A stretch of 6,646 bases of DNA from Candidatus Komeilibacteria bacterium RIFCSPLOWO2_01_FULL_45_10 (GCA_001818835.1 MHKL01000026.1:1289-7934), one strand, 5' to 3'; numbered from the stretch's first letter, positions 1 to 6,646 are shown. The notes: generated by a model not told the origin, from the letters alone. Numbers and translations: made by a program.

Positions 1-195
1 ATTGCTCTTTTTTTAGGGCGCTGGCTGGACAACCGGTATCAGACAGAGCCATGGCTGTTTTTGGGGACCATGGGGCTGGCGTTTGCGGTTTCTTCTTTCG
101 GGATTGTTAAAATCACTTTGAATTATATTAAAAAAATTGAAAAGGAAGTGAAGAATAAAAACAATGAGCCAACCAACGGAAAATCCGCAAACTGA
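1..195 (+). CDS. AtpZ/AtpI-like ATP synthase accessory membrane protein (3' end only)
   Basis: The window opens inside this gene, and only its last 64 codons plus a TGA stop are visible, in frame 1. The peptide begins IALFLGRWLDNRYQTEPW, continues with a hydrophobic stretch (about residues 18-38 of the visible part), and ends in a Lys/Glu/Asn-rich hydrophilic tail. The pattern of a Gly-x-Trp-Leu-Asp motif, a short polar turn with Pro-Trp and then a second transmembrane helix is typical of the small two-helix AtpZ/AtpI family (ATPase_gene1), commonly encoded at the head of bacterial atp operons. Such proteins are linked to c-ring assembly or Mg2+/Ca2+ supply; that is family knowledge, not visible here. 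The last 32 bases overlap the start of atpB, which implies translational coupling. Assignment to AtpZ rather than AtpI cannot be settled from this fragment. Confidence 0.72.
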   Translation: MALFLGRWLDNRYQTEPWLFLGTMGLAFAVSSFGIVKITLNYIKKIEKEVKNKNNEPTNGKSAN

Positions 196-997
196 AGTTT
201 CCCACGAAATCACGCTTTTTAGCGAGCCCGTTTTTAATCTGGGCAGTTTTACCGTCACCAATTCCCTGATCAATTCCTGGCTGGTTGTGGTTGTTATTGT
301 TTTGCTGGCTTGGCTGATTAAAAAGAAAATCAGCAAAGTGCCGGAGAAGCTGCAGAGTTTTTCGGAGGTGATTATTGAAGGCGCGCTTAATCTGGCCGAT
401 TCCGTCACGGGCGACCGGAAAAAAACCATCAAAATTTTCCCGCTGGTTTTTTCCATTTTTATTTTCATCCTTTTAAACAACTGGCTGGGGCTGCTGCCGG
501 GCATCGGCTCTATCGGCTTTATTGAAAGCCATGGCGCGGAAAGAATTTTTGTGCCTTACTTCAGGGGCGGCACCGCCGATTTAAACACCACTTTGGCTTT
601 GGCGCTGTTCGCCGTCATTGGCTCCAACATCTTCGGGTTTTTTATGGTGGGCATTTGGAAGCATTTTAACAAGTATTTTAATTTAAAAGCGTTCGCCGAG
701 ATCCCCCGGAAAATCAAAAAAGAACCGACCATTGTTTTTGTCAATCCCATTAAGGCGTTTGTCGGCCTGATTGAAATCATCGGCGAAGCGGCCAAGGTGG
801 CCTCGCTTTCTTTCCGTCTTTTCGGCAACATTTTCGCGGGTGAAGTTTTGCTTTCGGCCATGGCCGTGATTTTCGCTTTTGTTTTACCGGTTCCGTTTAT
901 GTTTTTGGAAGTGATTGTGGGCTTGATTCAGGCGTTGATATTCGCCATGCTGACTTTGGTGTACTTTACCATTGCCAGTACTGTAGAAGAACACTAA
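164..997 (+). CDS. atpB: F1Fo ATP synthase subunit a
   Basis: This encodes a 277-residue integral membrane protein, the stator half-channel subunit that passes ions to the c-ring. The N-terminus (about 1-35) is hydrophilic and is followed by a first membrane helix at about 37-53. Further helices lie at about 92-112, 143-163, 198-240 and 243-270. The family signature SFRLFGNIFAGE (216-227) carries the essential arginine R218, equivalent to E. coli R210. Q256, in GLIQALIFAMLTLVYFTIA, matches the conserved Gln of the last helix. Length is normal for the family. The ATG at 164 overlaps the 3' end of the atpZ-like gene by 32 bases. A weak purine stretch (AAAAGGAAG, about 140-148) lies rather far upstream, so coupling to upstream translation is likely. 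The gene is intact and ends with TAA. Its downstream spacer carries a repeat that separates it from atpE. Confidence 0.97.
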   Translation: MSQPTENPQTEVSHEITLFSEPVFNLGSFTVTNSLINSWLVVVVIVLLAWLIKKKISKVPEKLQSFSEVIIEGALNLADSVTGDRKKTIKIFPLVFSIFIFILLNNWLGLLPGIGSIGFIESHGAERIFVPYFRGGTADLNTTLALALFAVIGSNIFGFFMVGIWKHFNKYFNLKAFAEIPRKIKKEPTIVFVNPIKAFVGLIEIIGEAAKVASLSFRLFGNIFAGEVLLSAMAVIFAFVLPVPFMFLEVIVGLIQALIFAMLTLVYFTIASTVEEH

Positions 998-1002
998 TGG
1001 TT

Positions 1003-1113
1003 TTGTCATTCTGACCCCGCCGCCGGCGGGGGAAGAATTCCCTTGATTTTCAGACATCTCAAAAAACAATGGGATCCTTCACTCCTCGGCAAGCTCGGGG
1101 TTCAGGATGACAA
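1003..1113. repeat. 111-bp palindromic intergenic repeat (TCATTCTGA...TCAGGATGACA type)
   Basis: The ends form an imperfect inverted repeat: TTGTCATTCTGACCCCG at 1003-1019 pairs with CGGGGTTCAGGATGACAA at 1096-1113, with one mismatch and one bulge. Inside, a very GC-rich hairpin lies at about 1015-1031, and TTCCCTTG (about 1037-1044) can partly pair with CAATGGGATCC (about 1067-1077). The whole can fold as one long stem. The TCATTCTGA / GGATCC / TCAGGATGACA layout resembles dispersed REP- or MITE-like repeats seen in many environmental bacterial genomes (from memory). It has no coding capacity and no T-run, so it is more likely a mobile repeat than a terminator. Confidence 0.75.
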
Positions 1114-1120
1114 TGCAAAT

Positions 1121-1434
<314 letters not shown>

Positions 1435-1492
1435 TAATCAATTGACGAACAGAGGGCATTTCTTTGCCTTCTGGGGCTAGAGGATTATTAAA

Positions 1493-1604
1493 TCACGTAT
1501 CACGCCTGCCCGCCAGCTTGCCGCAGGCATGGCAGGCGGGTAAACACGTAGCACGTATCATTTTAGAAATATTTGCTACGTGATACATGCTACGTGTTAC
1601 GTGA
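1493..1604. repeat. ACGTG-rich palindromic element between atpE and atpF
   Basis: Outer arms are TCACGTA (1493-1499) and TACGTGA (1598-1604). An inner pair of 16-bp arms, CACGTAGCACGTATCA (1545-1560) and TGATACATGCTACGTG (1581-1596), match with one mismatch around a 20-nt AT-rich loop. Nested on the left is a second GC-rich hairpin, with CGCCTGCC (1504-1511) pairing with GGCAGGCG (1531-1538). The element is built of repeated TACGTG/CACGTA units and ends five bases before the atpF start codon. Such CACGTA and CCTGCC repeats look like CPR-type dispersed intergenic repeats (from memory). The spacer bases 1435-1492 hold only a weak GGCA/TGCC hairpin near 1454-1472. Confidence 0.75.
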
Positions 1605-1609
1605 AAAAT

Positions 1610-2110
1610 ATGGAAGAACTCATTAAAACTTTCCATCTTGACTGGAAACTGCTAATCGCCCAGCTAGTCAATTTCGGCATTGTTGTTTTTGTTTTGTGGA
1701 AATTTGCCTTGAAGCCCTTAATGAAAGTGATGGATCAGCGGAAAAAAGAGATTGAAAAAAGTTTGGACGACGCCAAAAAAATCGAGGCCAATCTTATTAT
1801 GTCCGGCGAGGAACGGGAAAAGAGAATTTTGGAGGCCAAAAAAGAGGCGCAGCGGATTGTTGAAGAGGCCCGGGCACAGGGCGGGGAGCAGGGCCAAAAG
1901 ATGATTGACGAGGCCAAGGCCGAAGTCCAGACCGTCATTGCCGCTGCCAAAGAGCAGATCGCGAGCGAAAAAGACAGAATGTTGAAAGAAGTGAAGGGCG
2001 AAGTGAGCGATTTAGTCATTCAAACCACTAAAAAGGTTTTAAGCGAGGTGGTGGATAAAAAAATGGACAGTGCCATCATTGAGCAGTCGTTGGAGAGGAT
2101 TAAGGATTAA
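1610..2110 (+). CDS. atpF: F1Fo ATP synthase subunit b
   Basis: This encodes a 166-residue peripheral stalk subunit. A short N-terminus (FHLDWKLLIAQLVNFGIVVFV) leads into one membrane helix at about 14-33. KFALKPLMKVMDQRKKEIEKSL and a long, highly charged helix to the C-terminus follow, with the Ala/Glu/Lys/Arg heptad-like pattern of the right-handed b-dimer coiled coil. The end (about 130-166, VSDLVIQTTKKVLSEVVDKK) is the usual delta-binding region. Length is typical (about 155-170). ATG 1610 gives the family N-terminus, whereas an in-frame GTG at 1580 would add ten residues encoded by the palindromic element. No Shine-Dalgarno sequence is visible before 1610 because the repeat runs almost to the start. 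Only one b gene is seen, so the stalk is presumably a homodimer. The spacing to atpH is 16 bases. Confidence 0.96.
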   Translation: MEELIKTFHLDWKLLIAQLVNFGIVVFVLWKFALKPLMKVMDQRKKEIEKSLDDAKKIEANLIMSGEEREKRILEAKKEAQRIVEEARAQGGEQGQKMIDEAKAEVQTVIAAAKEQIASEKDRMLKEVKGEVSDLVIQTTKKVLSEVVDKKMDSAIIEQSLERIKD

Positions 2111-2126
2111 TGAGGGAAAATTTATT

Positions 2127-2528
2127 ATGAGAAAGATAACGCCGAAACAATACGCCCAGGGGTTGTACGAAGCCAGCCAAGACCATCAGGGCGATGAGTT
2201 AAGGATAATTTTTGATAATTTTTTAAAATTAATCTGGAAAAATAAAGATTGGAAGAATTTGGATAAAATTTTAAGGAGTTTTAAAAAAGTTTACCAGCAA
2301 AATAAAGGCCTGGTGGAGGCTAAGGTCGCGAGCGCCCGGCATTTGAGCGCGGAACTGAAAAATCAAATCAAGGATTGGCTGAAGAAAAACGAAAACCAGT
2401 CGGTTTTTTTGGAGGAAGAAATTGACGAGACGCTTTTGGGCGGCTGGGTGCTTCGCTACGAAGATACCGTTTACGATTTAAGCTTAAAGAATTTAATCAG
2501 CAATTTACAAAAAGAGTTAAATAGATAA
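2127..2528 (+). CDS. atpH: F1Fo ATP synthase subunit delta (short form)
   Basis: This encodes a 133-residue stator protein that joins the top of the alpha3-beta3 head to subunit b. The N-terminal half is helical (KITPKQYAQGLYEAS...), matching the family opening 'YA.AL...A'. The C-terminal part, EIDETLLGGWVLRYEDTVYDLSLKNLISNLQKEL (about residues 97-131), keeps the conserved Gly-Gly-(F/W)-V-(I/L)-R core. Typical bacterial delta subunits are about 175-185 residues, so this one is shortened, mainly in the N-terminal helical domain and linker. The start is ATG 2127, with GAGGGA at 2112-2117 as a plausible ribosome binding site. An open extension back to 2070 overlaps atpF and has no homology. The position between atpF and atpA supports the call. 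Confidence 0.92.
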   Translation: MRKITPKQYAQGLYEASQDHQGDELRIIFDNFLKLIWKNKDWKNLDKILRSFKKVYQQNKGLVEAKVASARHLSAELKNQIKDWLKKNENQSVFLEEEIDETLLGGWVLRYEDTVYDLSLKNLISNLQKELNR

Positions 2529-2546
2529 TCAAAAAAGCAAAGAAGC

Positions 2547-2580
2547 AAAAAACCCGCCTTCGCTCATGAGCTTCGGCGGG
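2547..2580. repeat. CCCGCC...GGCGGG hairpin repeat between atpH and atpA
   Basis: CCCGCC (2553-2558) pairs with GGCGGG (2575-2580), and inside it GCTCATGAGC (2562-2571) is a perfect palindrome, separated by symmetrical TTC/TTC internal loops. It is preceded by a run of six A (2547-2552), so on the - strand it has the shape of a hairpin plus T-run terminator. On the + strand no T-run follows. It is flanked by A-rich near-repeats of AAGCAAA/CAAATAA type (2531-2552 and 2584-2609). No - strand gene lies here to need a terminator, so a dispersed repeat that may also stabilise or process the operon mRNA is the better reading. Confidence 0.65.
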
Positions 2581-2612
2581 CAGAGCAAATAAACAAATAA
2601 GCAAATAGCATT

Positions 2613-4118
2613 ATGTCTAACAAAGACCAAATTATAGAACAGCTAAAAAATCAGATTGAAAATTTTAAAGCCAAGCTCTCCAAGGAAAACGTGGGCACGG
2701 TAGTGGAGGTGGGGGACGGCATTGCCAGAATTTCCGGACTTTCCGAATGTTTGTCGCAAGAAATGCTTGAGTTTTCAAACGGGCAGTTTGGCGTGGCCTT
2801 GAATTTGGAAGAAGAAACCGTCGGCGCCATGATTTTGGGCGATTATCTGGGAATTAAAGAAGGCGACCAGGTTAAAACCACGGGTCGGATTCTGGAAGTG
2901 CCGGTGGGCGAGGCTATGATCGGCCGGGTGGTTAACCCCTTGGGCCAGCCCGTTGACGGCAAGGGCGAAATCCGCACCGACAAGTTTTATCCGGTGGAAA
3001 AAATCGCGCCCCGCGTCATTACCCGCGAGGGGGTTAAGCAGCCCCTGCAAACCGGCATCAAAGCCATTGATTCCATGATTCCGATCGGCCGGGGGCAGCG
3101 CGAGCTGATTATCGGCGACCGGCAGACCGGCAAGACCGCTTTGGCCATTGATGCGATTATCAACCAGAAGAATGAAAACGTCATTTGCATTTACGTGGCC
3201 ATTGGCCAGAAAGAATCCAAGGTGGCGAAAATCGTTTCAAAATTGGCGGAATTTGGGGCGCTGAAATATACCATCGTGGTTTTAGCCGGCGCTTCCGACC
3301 CGGCCTCGTTTTCTTTTATCGCACCTTATGCCGGCTGCGCCATGGGCGAATATTTTATGGACCAGGGCAAGGACGTTTTGGTGATTTACGATGATTTGTC
3401 CAAGCACGCCGTTTCCTACCGCGAAATCTCCCTTTTGCTCCGGCGGCCGCCGGGCCGTGAGGCCTACCCGGGCGACATTTTTTATCTGCATTCCCGGCTT
3501 TTGGAAAGGGCGGCCAAGCTCAATAAAAATTACGGCGGCGGCTCGCTGACTGCTTTGCCGATTATTGAAACCCAGGCCGGCGACGTTTCCGCCTATATCC
3601 CGACCAACGTCATTTCCATTACCGACGGCCAGATTTATCTGGAATCCGATTTGTTCTATAAAGGCATCAGGCCGGCTTTGAACATTGGCATTTCCGTTTC
3701 CCGCGTGGGCAGTGCCGCCCAAATCAAGGCCATGAAAAAAGTGGCGGGGAAATTAAAGCTTTCCATGGCCCAGTTCAGGGAACTGGAAGCGTTTGCCCAG
3801 TTTGGCTCGGATCTGGACGAAGCCACCCAAAAGCAGCTTAATCTGGGCCGCCGGCTGACGGAAATTTTAAAGCAGGGCCAGTACGAGCCCATGCCGGTGG
3901 AAAACCAGGTGGCGATTATTTACGCCGCCGTCAGCGGCTATTTGGACAGCGTGCCGGTTGAAGGAGTGGCCAAGTGGGAAAAGGATTTTCATCATTACTT
4001 AACTTCCGCCGGCCAGAAAGCGTTGAAGAAGATTAAAGAAACGGGCGATCTTGACCAAGCCGCGGAAAACGAGCTTAAGCAGGTGATTGAAGATTTCAAA
4101 AAAAGCTATCAGTTTTAA
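2613..4118 (+). CDS. atpA: F1Fo ATP synthase subunit alpha
   Basis: This encodes the 501-residue non-catalytic nucleotide-binding subunit of the F1 head. The N-terminal segment (1-24) is the delta-binding helix. The beta-barrel follows (about 25-95: [17 protein letters not shown]...). The P-loop GDRQTGKT is at 168-175 and the Walker B strand VLVIYDD at 255-261. The alpha/beta signature [10 protein letters not shown] (354-363) is followed by R364 in SVSRVG, the arginine finger that reaches into the catalytic site on beta. The C-terminal helical domain (about 375-501) is complete. Length is normal. ATG 2613 ([11 protein letters not shown]) fits the family; no Shine-Dalgarno is visible in the A-rich leader GCAAATAGCATT. 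Long antisense frames inside this gene are shadows of its GC-rich codons. atpG follows after 23 bases. Confidence 0.98.
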   Translation: MSNKDQIIEQLKNQIENFKAKLSKENVGTVVEVGDGIARISGLSECLSQEMLEFSNGQFGVALNLEEETVGAMILGDYLGIKEGDQVKTTGRILEVPVGEAMIGRVVNPLGQPVDGKGEIRTDKFYPVEKIAPRVITREGVKQPLQTGIKAIDSMIPIGRGQRELIIGDRQTGKTALAIDAIINQKNENVICIYVAIGQKESKVAKIVSKLAEFGALKYTIVVLAGASDPASFSFIAPYAGCAMGEYFMDQGKDVLVIYDDLSKHAVSYREISLLLRRPPGREAYPGDIFYLHSRLLERAAKLNKNYGGGSLTALPIIETQAGDVSAYIPTNVISITDGQIYLESDLFYKGIRPALNIGISVSRVGSAAQIKAMKKVAGKLKLSMAQFRELEAFAQFGSDLDEATQKQLNLGRRLTEILKQGQYEPMPVENQVAIIYAAVSGYLDSVPVEGVAKWEKDFHHYLTSAGQKALKKIKETGDLDQAAENELKQVIEDFKKSYQF

Positions 4119-4136
4119 GTTTTAAGTTTTTAGTTA
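4110..4136 (+). repeat. AGTTTTA short tandem repeat across the atpA stop
   Basis: Three near-copies of AGTTTTA(A) run from the last codons of atpA through its TAA stop into the atpG leader, leaving no Shine-Dalgarno before atpG at 4142. Such AGTTTTAAG strings resemble a short repeat common in CPR intergenic DNA (from memory). Confidence 0.5.
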
Positions 4137-4141
4137 TTAAT

Positions 4142-5074
4142 ATGCCTCAAGCAACTCGCGATATTAAAAGAAGAATCAAATCGGTGGCGAGCACCAAAAA
4201 GGTCACCAAAGCCATGGAAATGGTTTCGGCGGCCAAGATGCGCCGCGCCGTGGCCGGCGTTTTAGCTTCCCGCAGTTATTCCGATCTGGCTTGGCAGCTG
4301 GTCAGCCGGCTGGTTTTGGAAAGTGCGGGCGAACTTCATCCATTGCTCACGAGGCGGGAGAAAGTCAAGAAAGCGGCGTTGGTGATGATTTCCGGCAACC
4401 GCGGTTTGTGCGGCGGCTTTAACGCCCAGATTATTCAGCGGACCAACCGTTATTTAAAAGAGCAGTCGGACAAAGGCATTGATGTTTCCTTGATTACCGT
4501 GGGCAAAAAGGGCCGGGATTTTATGGCGAAAAAAAATTATCCGCTGGTGGCCGATTTTATCAAAGCTGACGCCACTGTTGACATTACGGAAATCAGGCCC
4601 TTGGCTCATTTGCTGATCGAGGGTTATCTGGCCGGTCAGTTTGACAAGGTGGCCCTGGCTTACACCGATTTTATTTCCACCCTTGTCCAGAAGCCGACCA
4701 TCATTGAAATTTTACCTTTGCCAAGCAGTGACGGCAATGATTTAGGCCGAGTTAGCAGCCAGCTTCCGATTTCCAACTTCCCTGGCCCGAGCGAAGCCGA
4801 GGGCCGAATCGCGGCTCTCGAATATCTTTTTGAACCATCGCCAGTAGAGGTCTTAAATGAATTGCTGCCGCGAATGCTGGAAACCAAAATTTATCAGGCC
4901 GTTTTGGAAGCCAATGCCAGCGAGCATTCCGCCCGGATGGTGGCCATGCGCAACGCTTCGGAGGCGGCCGGTGATATGATTAGCGAATTGACGTTAATTT
5001 TTAATAAGGCGCGCCAGGCAGGCATTACGGCGGAGCTGGCTGATATCTCTGGTGGCCGGGCGGCGGTGGAATAG
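4142..5074 (+). CDS. atpG: F1Fo ATP synthase subunit gamma with palindrome-encoded linker insertion
   Basis: This encodes the 310-residue central rotor shaft. The N-terminal helix (MPQATRDIKRRIKSVASTKKVTKAMEMV, 1-28) and the C-terminal helix (about 244-300, with ASEHSARMVAMRNASEAAGDMI at 259-280) are the conserved coiled coil inside the alpha3-beta3 head. The Rossmann-like middle domain (about 74-190) contains SGNRGLCGGFN (84-94). The family is usually about 285-290 residues. The excess is a linker at about 195-225, between the LLPLP-type strand end and YLFEPSP, which includes PGPSEAEGR encoded by a palindromic DNA element. Chloroplast gamma carries its redox-regulatory insert at about this place, but no cysteine is present here. 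The tail ADISGGRAAVE (300-310) is repeated as a diverged relic 112 bases downstream. No Shine-Dalgarno precedes ATG 4142. Confidence 0.96.
   Translation: MPQATRDIKRRIKSVASTKKVTKAMEMVSAAKMRRAVAGVLASRSYSDLAWQLVSRLVLESAGELHPLLTRREKVKKAALVMISGNRGLCGGFNAQIIQRTNRYLKEQSDKGIDVSLITVGKKGRDFMAKKNYPLVADFIKADATVDITEIRPLAHLLIEGYLAGQFDKVALAYTDFISTLVQKPTIIEILPLPSSDGNDLGRVSSQLPISNFPGPSEAEGRIAALEYLFEPSPVEVLNELLPRMLETKIYQAVLEANASEHSARMVAMRNASEAAGDMISELTLIFNKARQAGITAELADISGGRAAVE
4784..4805. repeat. In-frame palindromic element inside atpG
   Basis: GGCCCGAG and CGAGGGCC-like arms (GGCCC 4784-4788, GGGCC 4801-4805, with CGAG/CGAG-type context between) form a GC-rich hairpin in the expanded gamma linker, encoding GPSEAEG. 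Its core CCCGAGCGAA...CGAGGG is shared with the intergenic element at 5115-5150, so both appear to belong to one repeat family. An in-gene copy that keeps the frame resembles the behaviour of Rickettsia palindromic elements. Confidence 0.6.
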
Positions 5075-5114
5075 GAGCGCATCGATTTTCGTAAATTTTA
5101 TTGCTAATGGAAAA

Positions 5115-5150
5115 GTCCCGAGCGAACGAGCGAAGCGAGTAAGTCGAGGG
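5115..5150. repeat. CCCGAGCGAA...CGAGGG palindromic element at the atpG relic edge
   Basis: The element begins GTCCCGAGCGAACGAGCGAA and ends AAGTCGAGGG. Its outer parts are partly complementary (CCCGA with TCGAGGG) and internal CGAGCGAA/GCGAGT units are reiterated. It shares CCCGAGCGAA and CGAGGG with the in-gene element at 4784-4805 but has about 16 more bases between them. Its last base directly abuts the second copy of the atpG tail at 5151. Confidence 0.6.
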
Positions 5151-5200
5151 GCTGATATCTCTGGCGGTAGAGCCGCAGTGGAATAGGAGCACATTGATTT
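5151..5200 (+). pseudogene. Relic of the 3' end of a diverged atpG allele
   Basis: This segment repeats the last 11 codons and stop of atpG plus 14 bases of trailer (compare 5039-5088): 42 of 50 positions are identical. It again reads ADISGGRAAVE and then TAG. All six differences in the coding part are synonymous (Gly, Gly, Arg twice, Ala, Ala), and two more lie after the stop. A recent neutral tandem duplication would not be expected to change only silent sites. The pattern suggests two alleles that each evolved as functional gamma genes, one of which was largely replaced, leaving its end behind. It has no start codon and lies in a different frame from the intact gene. A chimeric assembly of two strains would also give this picture. 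Confidence 0.72.
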
Positions 5201-5203
5201 ATT

Positions 5204-5238
5204 ATAAAAAATCCCCCAATGATTGAAAATCGGGGGAT
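5204..5238 (-). terminator. Intrinsic terminator of the - strand unit
   Basis: ATCCCCC (5211-5217) pairs with GGGGGAT (5232-5238), with an inner GAT/ATC extension (5221-5223 with 5229-5231) past a small bulge. Read on the - strand, the stem runs into TTTTTTATAAT (5211 down to about 5201), a classic hairpin plus T-run. On the + strand the stem is followed by GCATGA with no T-run, so it should not stop operon transcription. The T-run adjoins the trailer of the atpG relic. Confidence 0.75.
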
Positions 5239-5246
5239 GCATGAAT

Positions 5247-5264
5247 CTGGCTGATTAGCCAGAA
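5247..5264 (-). other. Hairpin over the stop codon of the - strand ORF
   Basis: TCTGGCT and AGCCAGA form a perfect 7-bp stem with a 4-nt loop. It contains the TAA stop of the small ORF and lies 8 bases before the terminator stem on the - strand transcript. Confidence 0.55.
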
Positions 5265-5401
5265 CAAAAACGTCTTCTTGTCATTTTTTTCCATTCCCTT
5301 TTGTTTTTCTTGGGAGCCGGTTCTCCAAACCGGCGATCCTGCTGGCCCCAAGATTCAGGGTAACGGAAAAAGGGGGTGATTGGTTGAGCTGTCTTTCTCA
5401 C
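5255..5401 (-). CDS. Very basic 48-residue protein of unknown function, opposite strand to the atp operon
   Basis: I do not recognise this gene. The ORF starts with GTG at 5401, four bases after a strong GGAGG (5410-5406), and ends with TAA at 5257-5255. The product begins MRKTAQPITPFFRYPESWGQ, continues with DRRFGEPAPKKNKREWKKM and ends TRRRFCSG. It has 14 Lys/Arg against 4 Asp/Glu, two Trp (18, 37), one Cys (46) and no hydrophobic membrane span. The charge suggests nucleic acid or ribosome contact, but this is only inference. It sits between a consensus-like promoter and an intrinsic terminator, both on the same strand, so transcription is well supported. Translation is less certain, because the region also folds into strong hairpins and could be a small RNA. 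It is too short for common gene-calling cut-offs. Confidence 0.5.
   Translation of the reverse strand: MRKTAQPITPFFRYPESWGQQDRRFGEPAPKKNKREWKKMTRRRFCSG
5309..5351 (-). other. Two-level stem-loop inside the small gene
   Basis: GCCGGTT (5316-5322) and AACCGGC (5328-5334) form a perfect 7-bp stem with a 5-nt loop, which reads TGGAG on the - strand. It is enclosed by CTTGGG (5309-5314) and CCCAAG (5346-5351). This nested fold could occur in transcripts of either strand and is the main reason to consider a structured RNA. Confidence 0.55.
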
Positions 5402-5405
5402 TTTT

Positions 5406-5410
5406 CCTCC
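5406..5410 (-). promoter_or_regulatory. GGAGG ribosome binding site of the small - strand ORF
   Basis: This is a full GGAGG four bases before GTG 5401, the strongest Shine-Dalgarno match in the window. The spacing is slightly short. It contrasts with atpF, atpA, atpG and atpD, which show none. Confidence 0.55.
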
Positions 5411-5453
5411 AAGGTAGGTGGCTGGTGTACGATTTAATTAATTAAAACATATT

Positions 5454-6646
<1,193 letters not shown>

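Noticed and set aside
193..195. UGA read as glycine (Gracilibacteria/SR1 code)
   Set aside because: The only gene ending in TGA is the atpZ-like one, and reading through adds only a short unrelated tail; no conserved subunit has an internal TGA.
1493..1604. CRISPR-like array
   Set aside because: The repeated units are short, inverted relative to one another and lack regular unique spacers; they form a palindrome.
1580..1609. GTG start for atpF at 1580
   Set aside because: The ten extra residues are encoded by the palindromic repeat, and ATG 1610 gives the normal b-subunit N-terminus.
2070..2126. Start of atpH inside atpF
   Set aside because: The extension is out-of-frame atpF sequence with no delta homology; ATG 2127 follows a GAGGGA and begins the family motif.
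3282..3722. 146-residue open frame on the - strand inside atpA
   Set aside because: It lies wholly within a conserved gene, has low-complexity Gly/Asn/Ala content, and lacks a promoter, ribosome binding site or terminator; it is a shadow of GC-rich alpha codons.
5211..5238. Terminator for the + strand operon after atpG
   Set aside because: The T-run is only on the - strand side; the + strand side continues GCATGA, and atpD is the expected next gene of the same operon.
4994..5242. 82-residue open frame on the - strand across the atpG end
   Set aside because: It reads both atpG tail copies backwards, which explains its internal similarity to the neighbouring shadow frame; it also crosses the strong - strand terminator at its very start.

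Overview
This window is most of a bacterial F1Fo ATP synthase operon, all on the + strand, in the order atpZ/atpI-like (3' end only), atpB (a), atpE (c), atpF (b), atpH (delta), atpA (alpha), atpG (gamma), atpD (beta, cut by the right edge). The catalytic subunits are intact and carry the expected nucleotide-binding motifs. The membrane subunits keep the essential Arg of subunit a (R218) and the ion-carrying Glu of subunit c (E65). The c-subunit lacks most of the Na+ ligands, so the enzyme is probably proton-coupled.

The organism is probably an uncultured Patescibacteria (CPR) bacterium of the Parcubacteria type. This is an inference from a small delta subunit, moderate GC, and intergenic spacers full of the palindromic and A-rich short repeats that I associate with such genomes. 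No conserved gene needs UGA to be read as an amino acid, so the standard bacterial code fits, which argues against the Gracilibacteria/SR1 groups. No marker gene in the window settles the lineage.

Layout: 1-195, atpZ-like tail overlapping atpB; 164-997 atpB; 998-1197, a spacer with a 111-bp palindromic repeat and an unusual hairpin leader for atpE; 1198-1434 atpE; 1435-1609, a spacer that is mostly an ACGTG-rich palindromic element running up to the atpF start; 1610-2110 atpF; 2127-2528 atpH; 2529-2612, a hairpin repeat; 2613-4118 atpA; 4119-4141, a short AGTTTTA repeat; 4142-5074 atpG, with an in-frame palindromic insertion; 5075-5483, an exceptional 409-bp spacer; 5484-6646 atpD (partial).

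The atpG-atpD spacer is the most interesting part. It holds (i) a second copy of the last 11 codons and stop of atpG, which encodes the same peptide but differs at six nucleotides, all synonymous. It looks like the relic of a diverged atpG allele. (ii) A palindromic element of the same family as the one inside atpG lies exactly at the edge of that relic. (iii) A complete transcription unit appears on the - strand: TTGACA-17-TATGAT promoter, GGAGG ribosome binding site, a GTG-started ORF for a very basic 48-residue protein, strong internal hairpins, and a hairpin plus T-run terminator. This opposite-strand unit inside the ATP synthase operon may encode an undescribed microprotein, a structured small RNA, or both.
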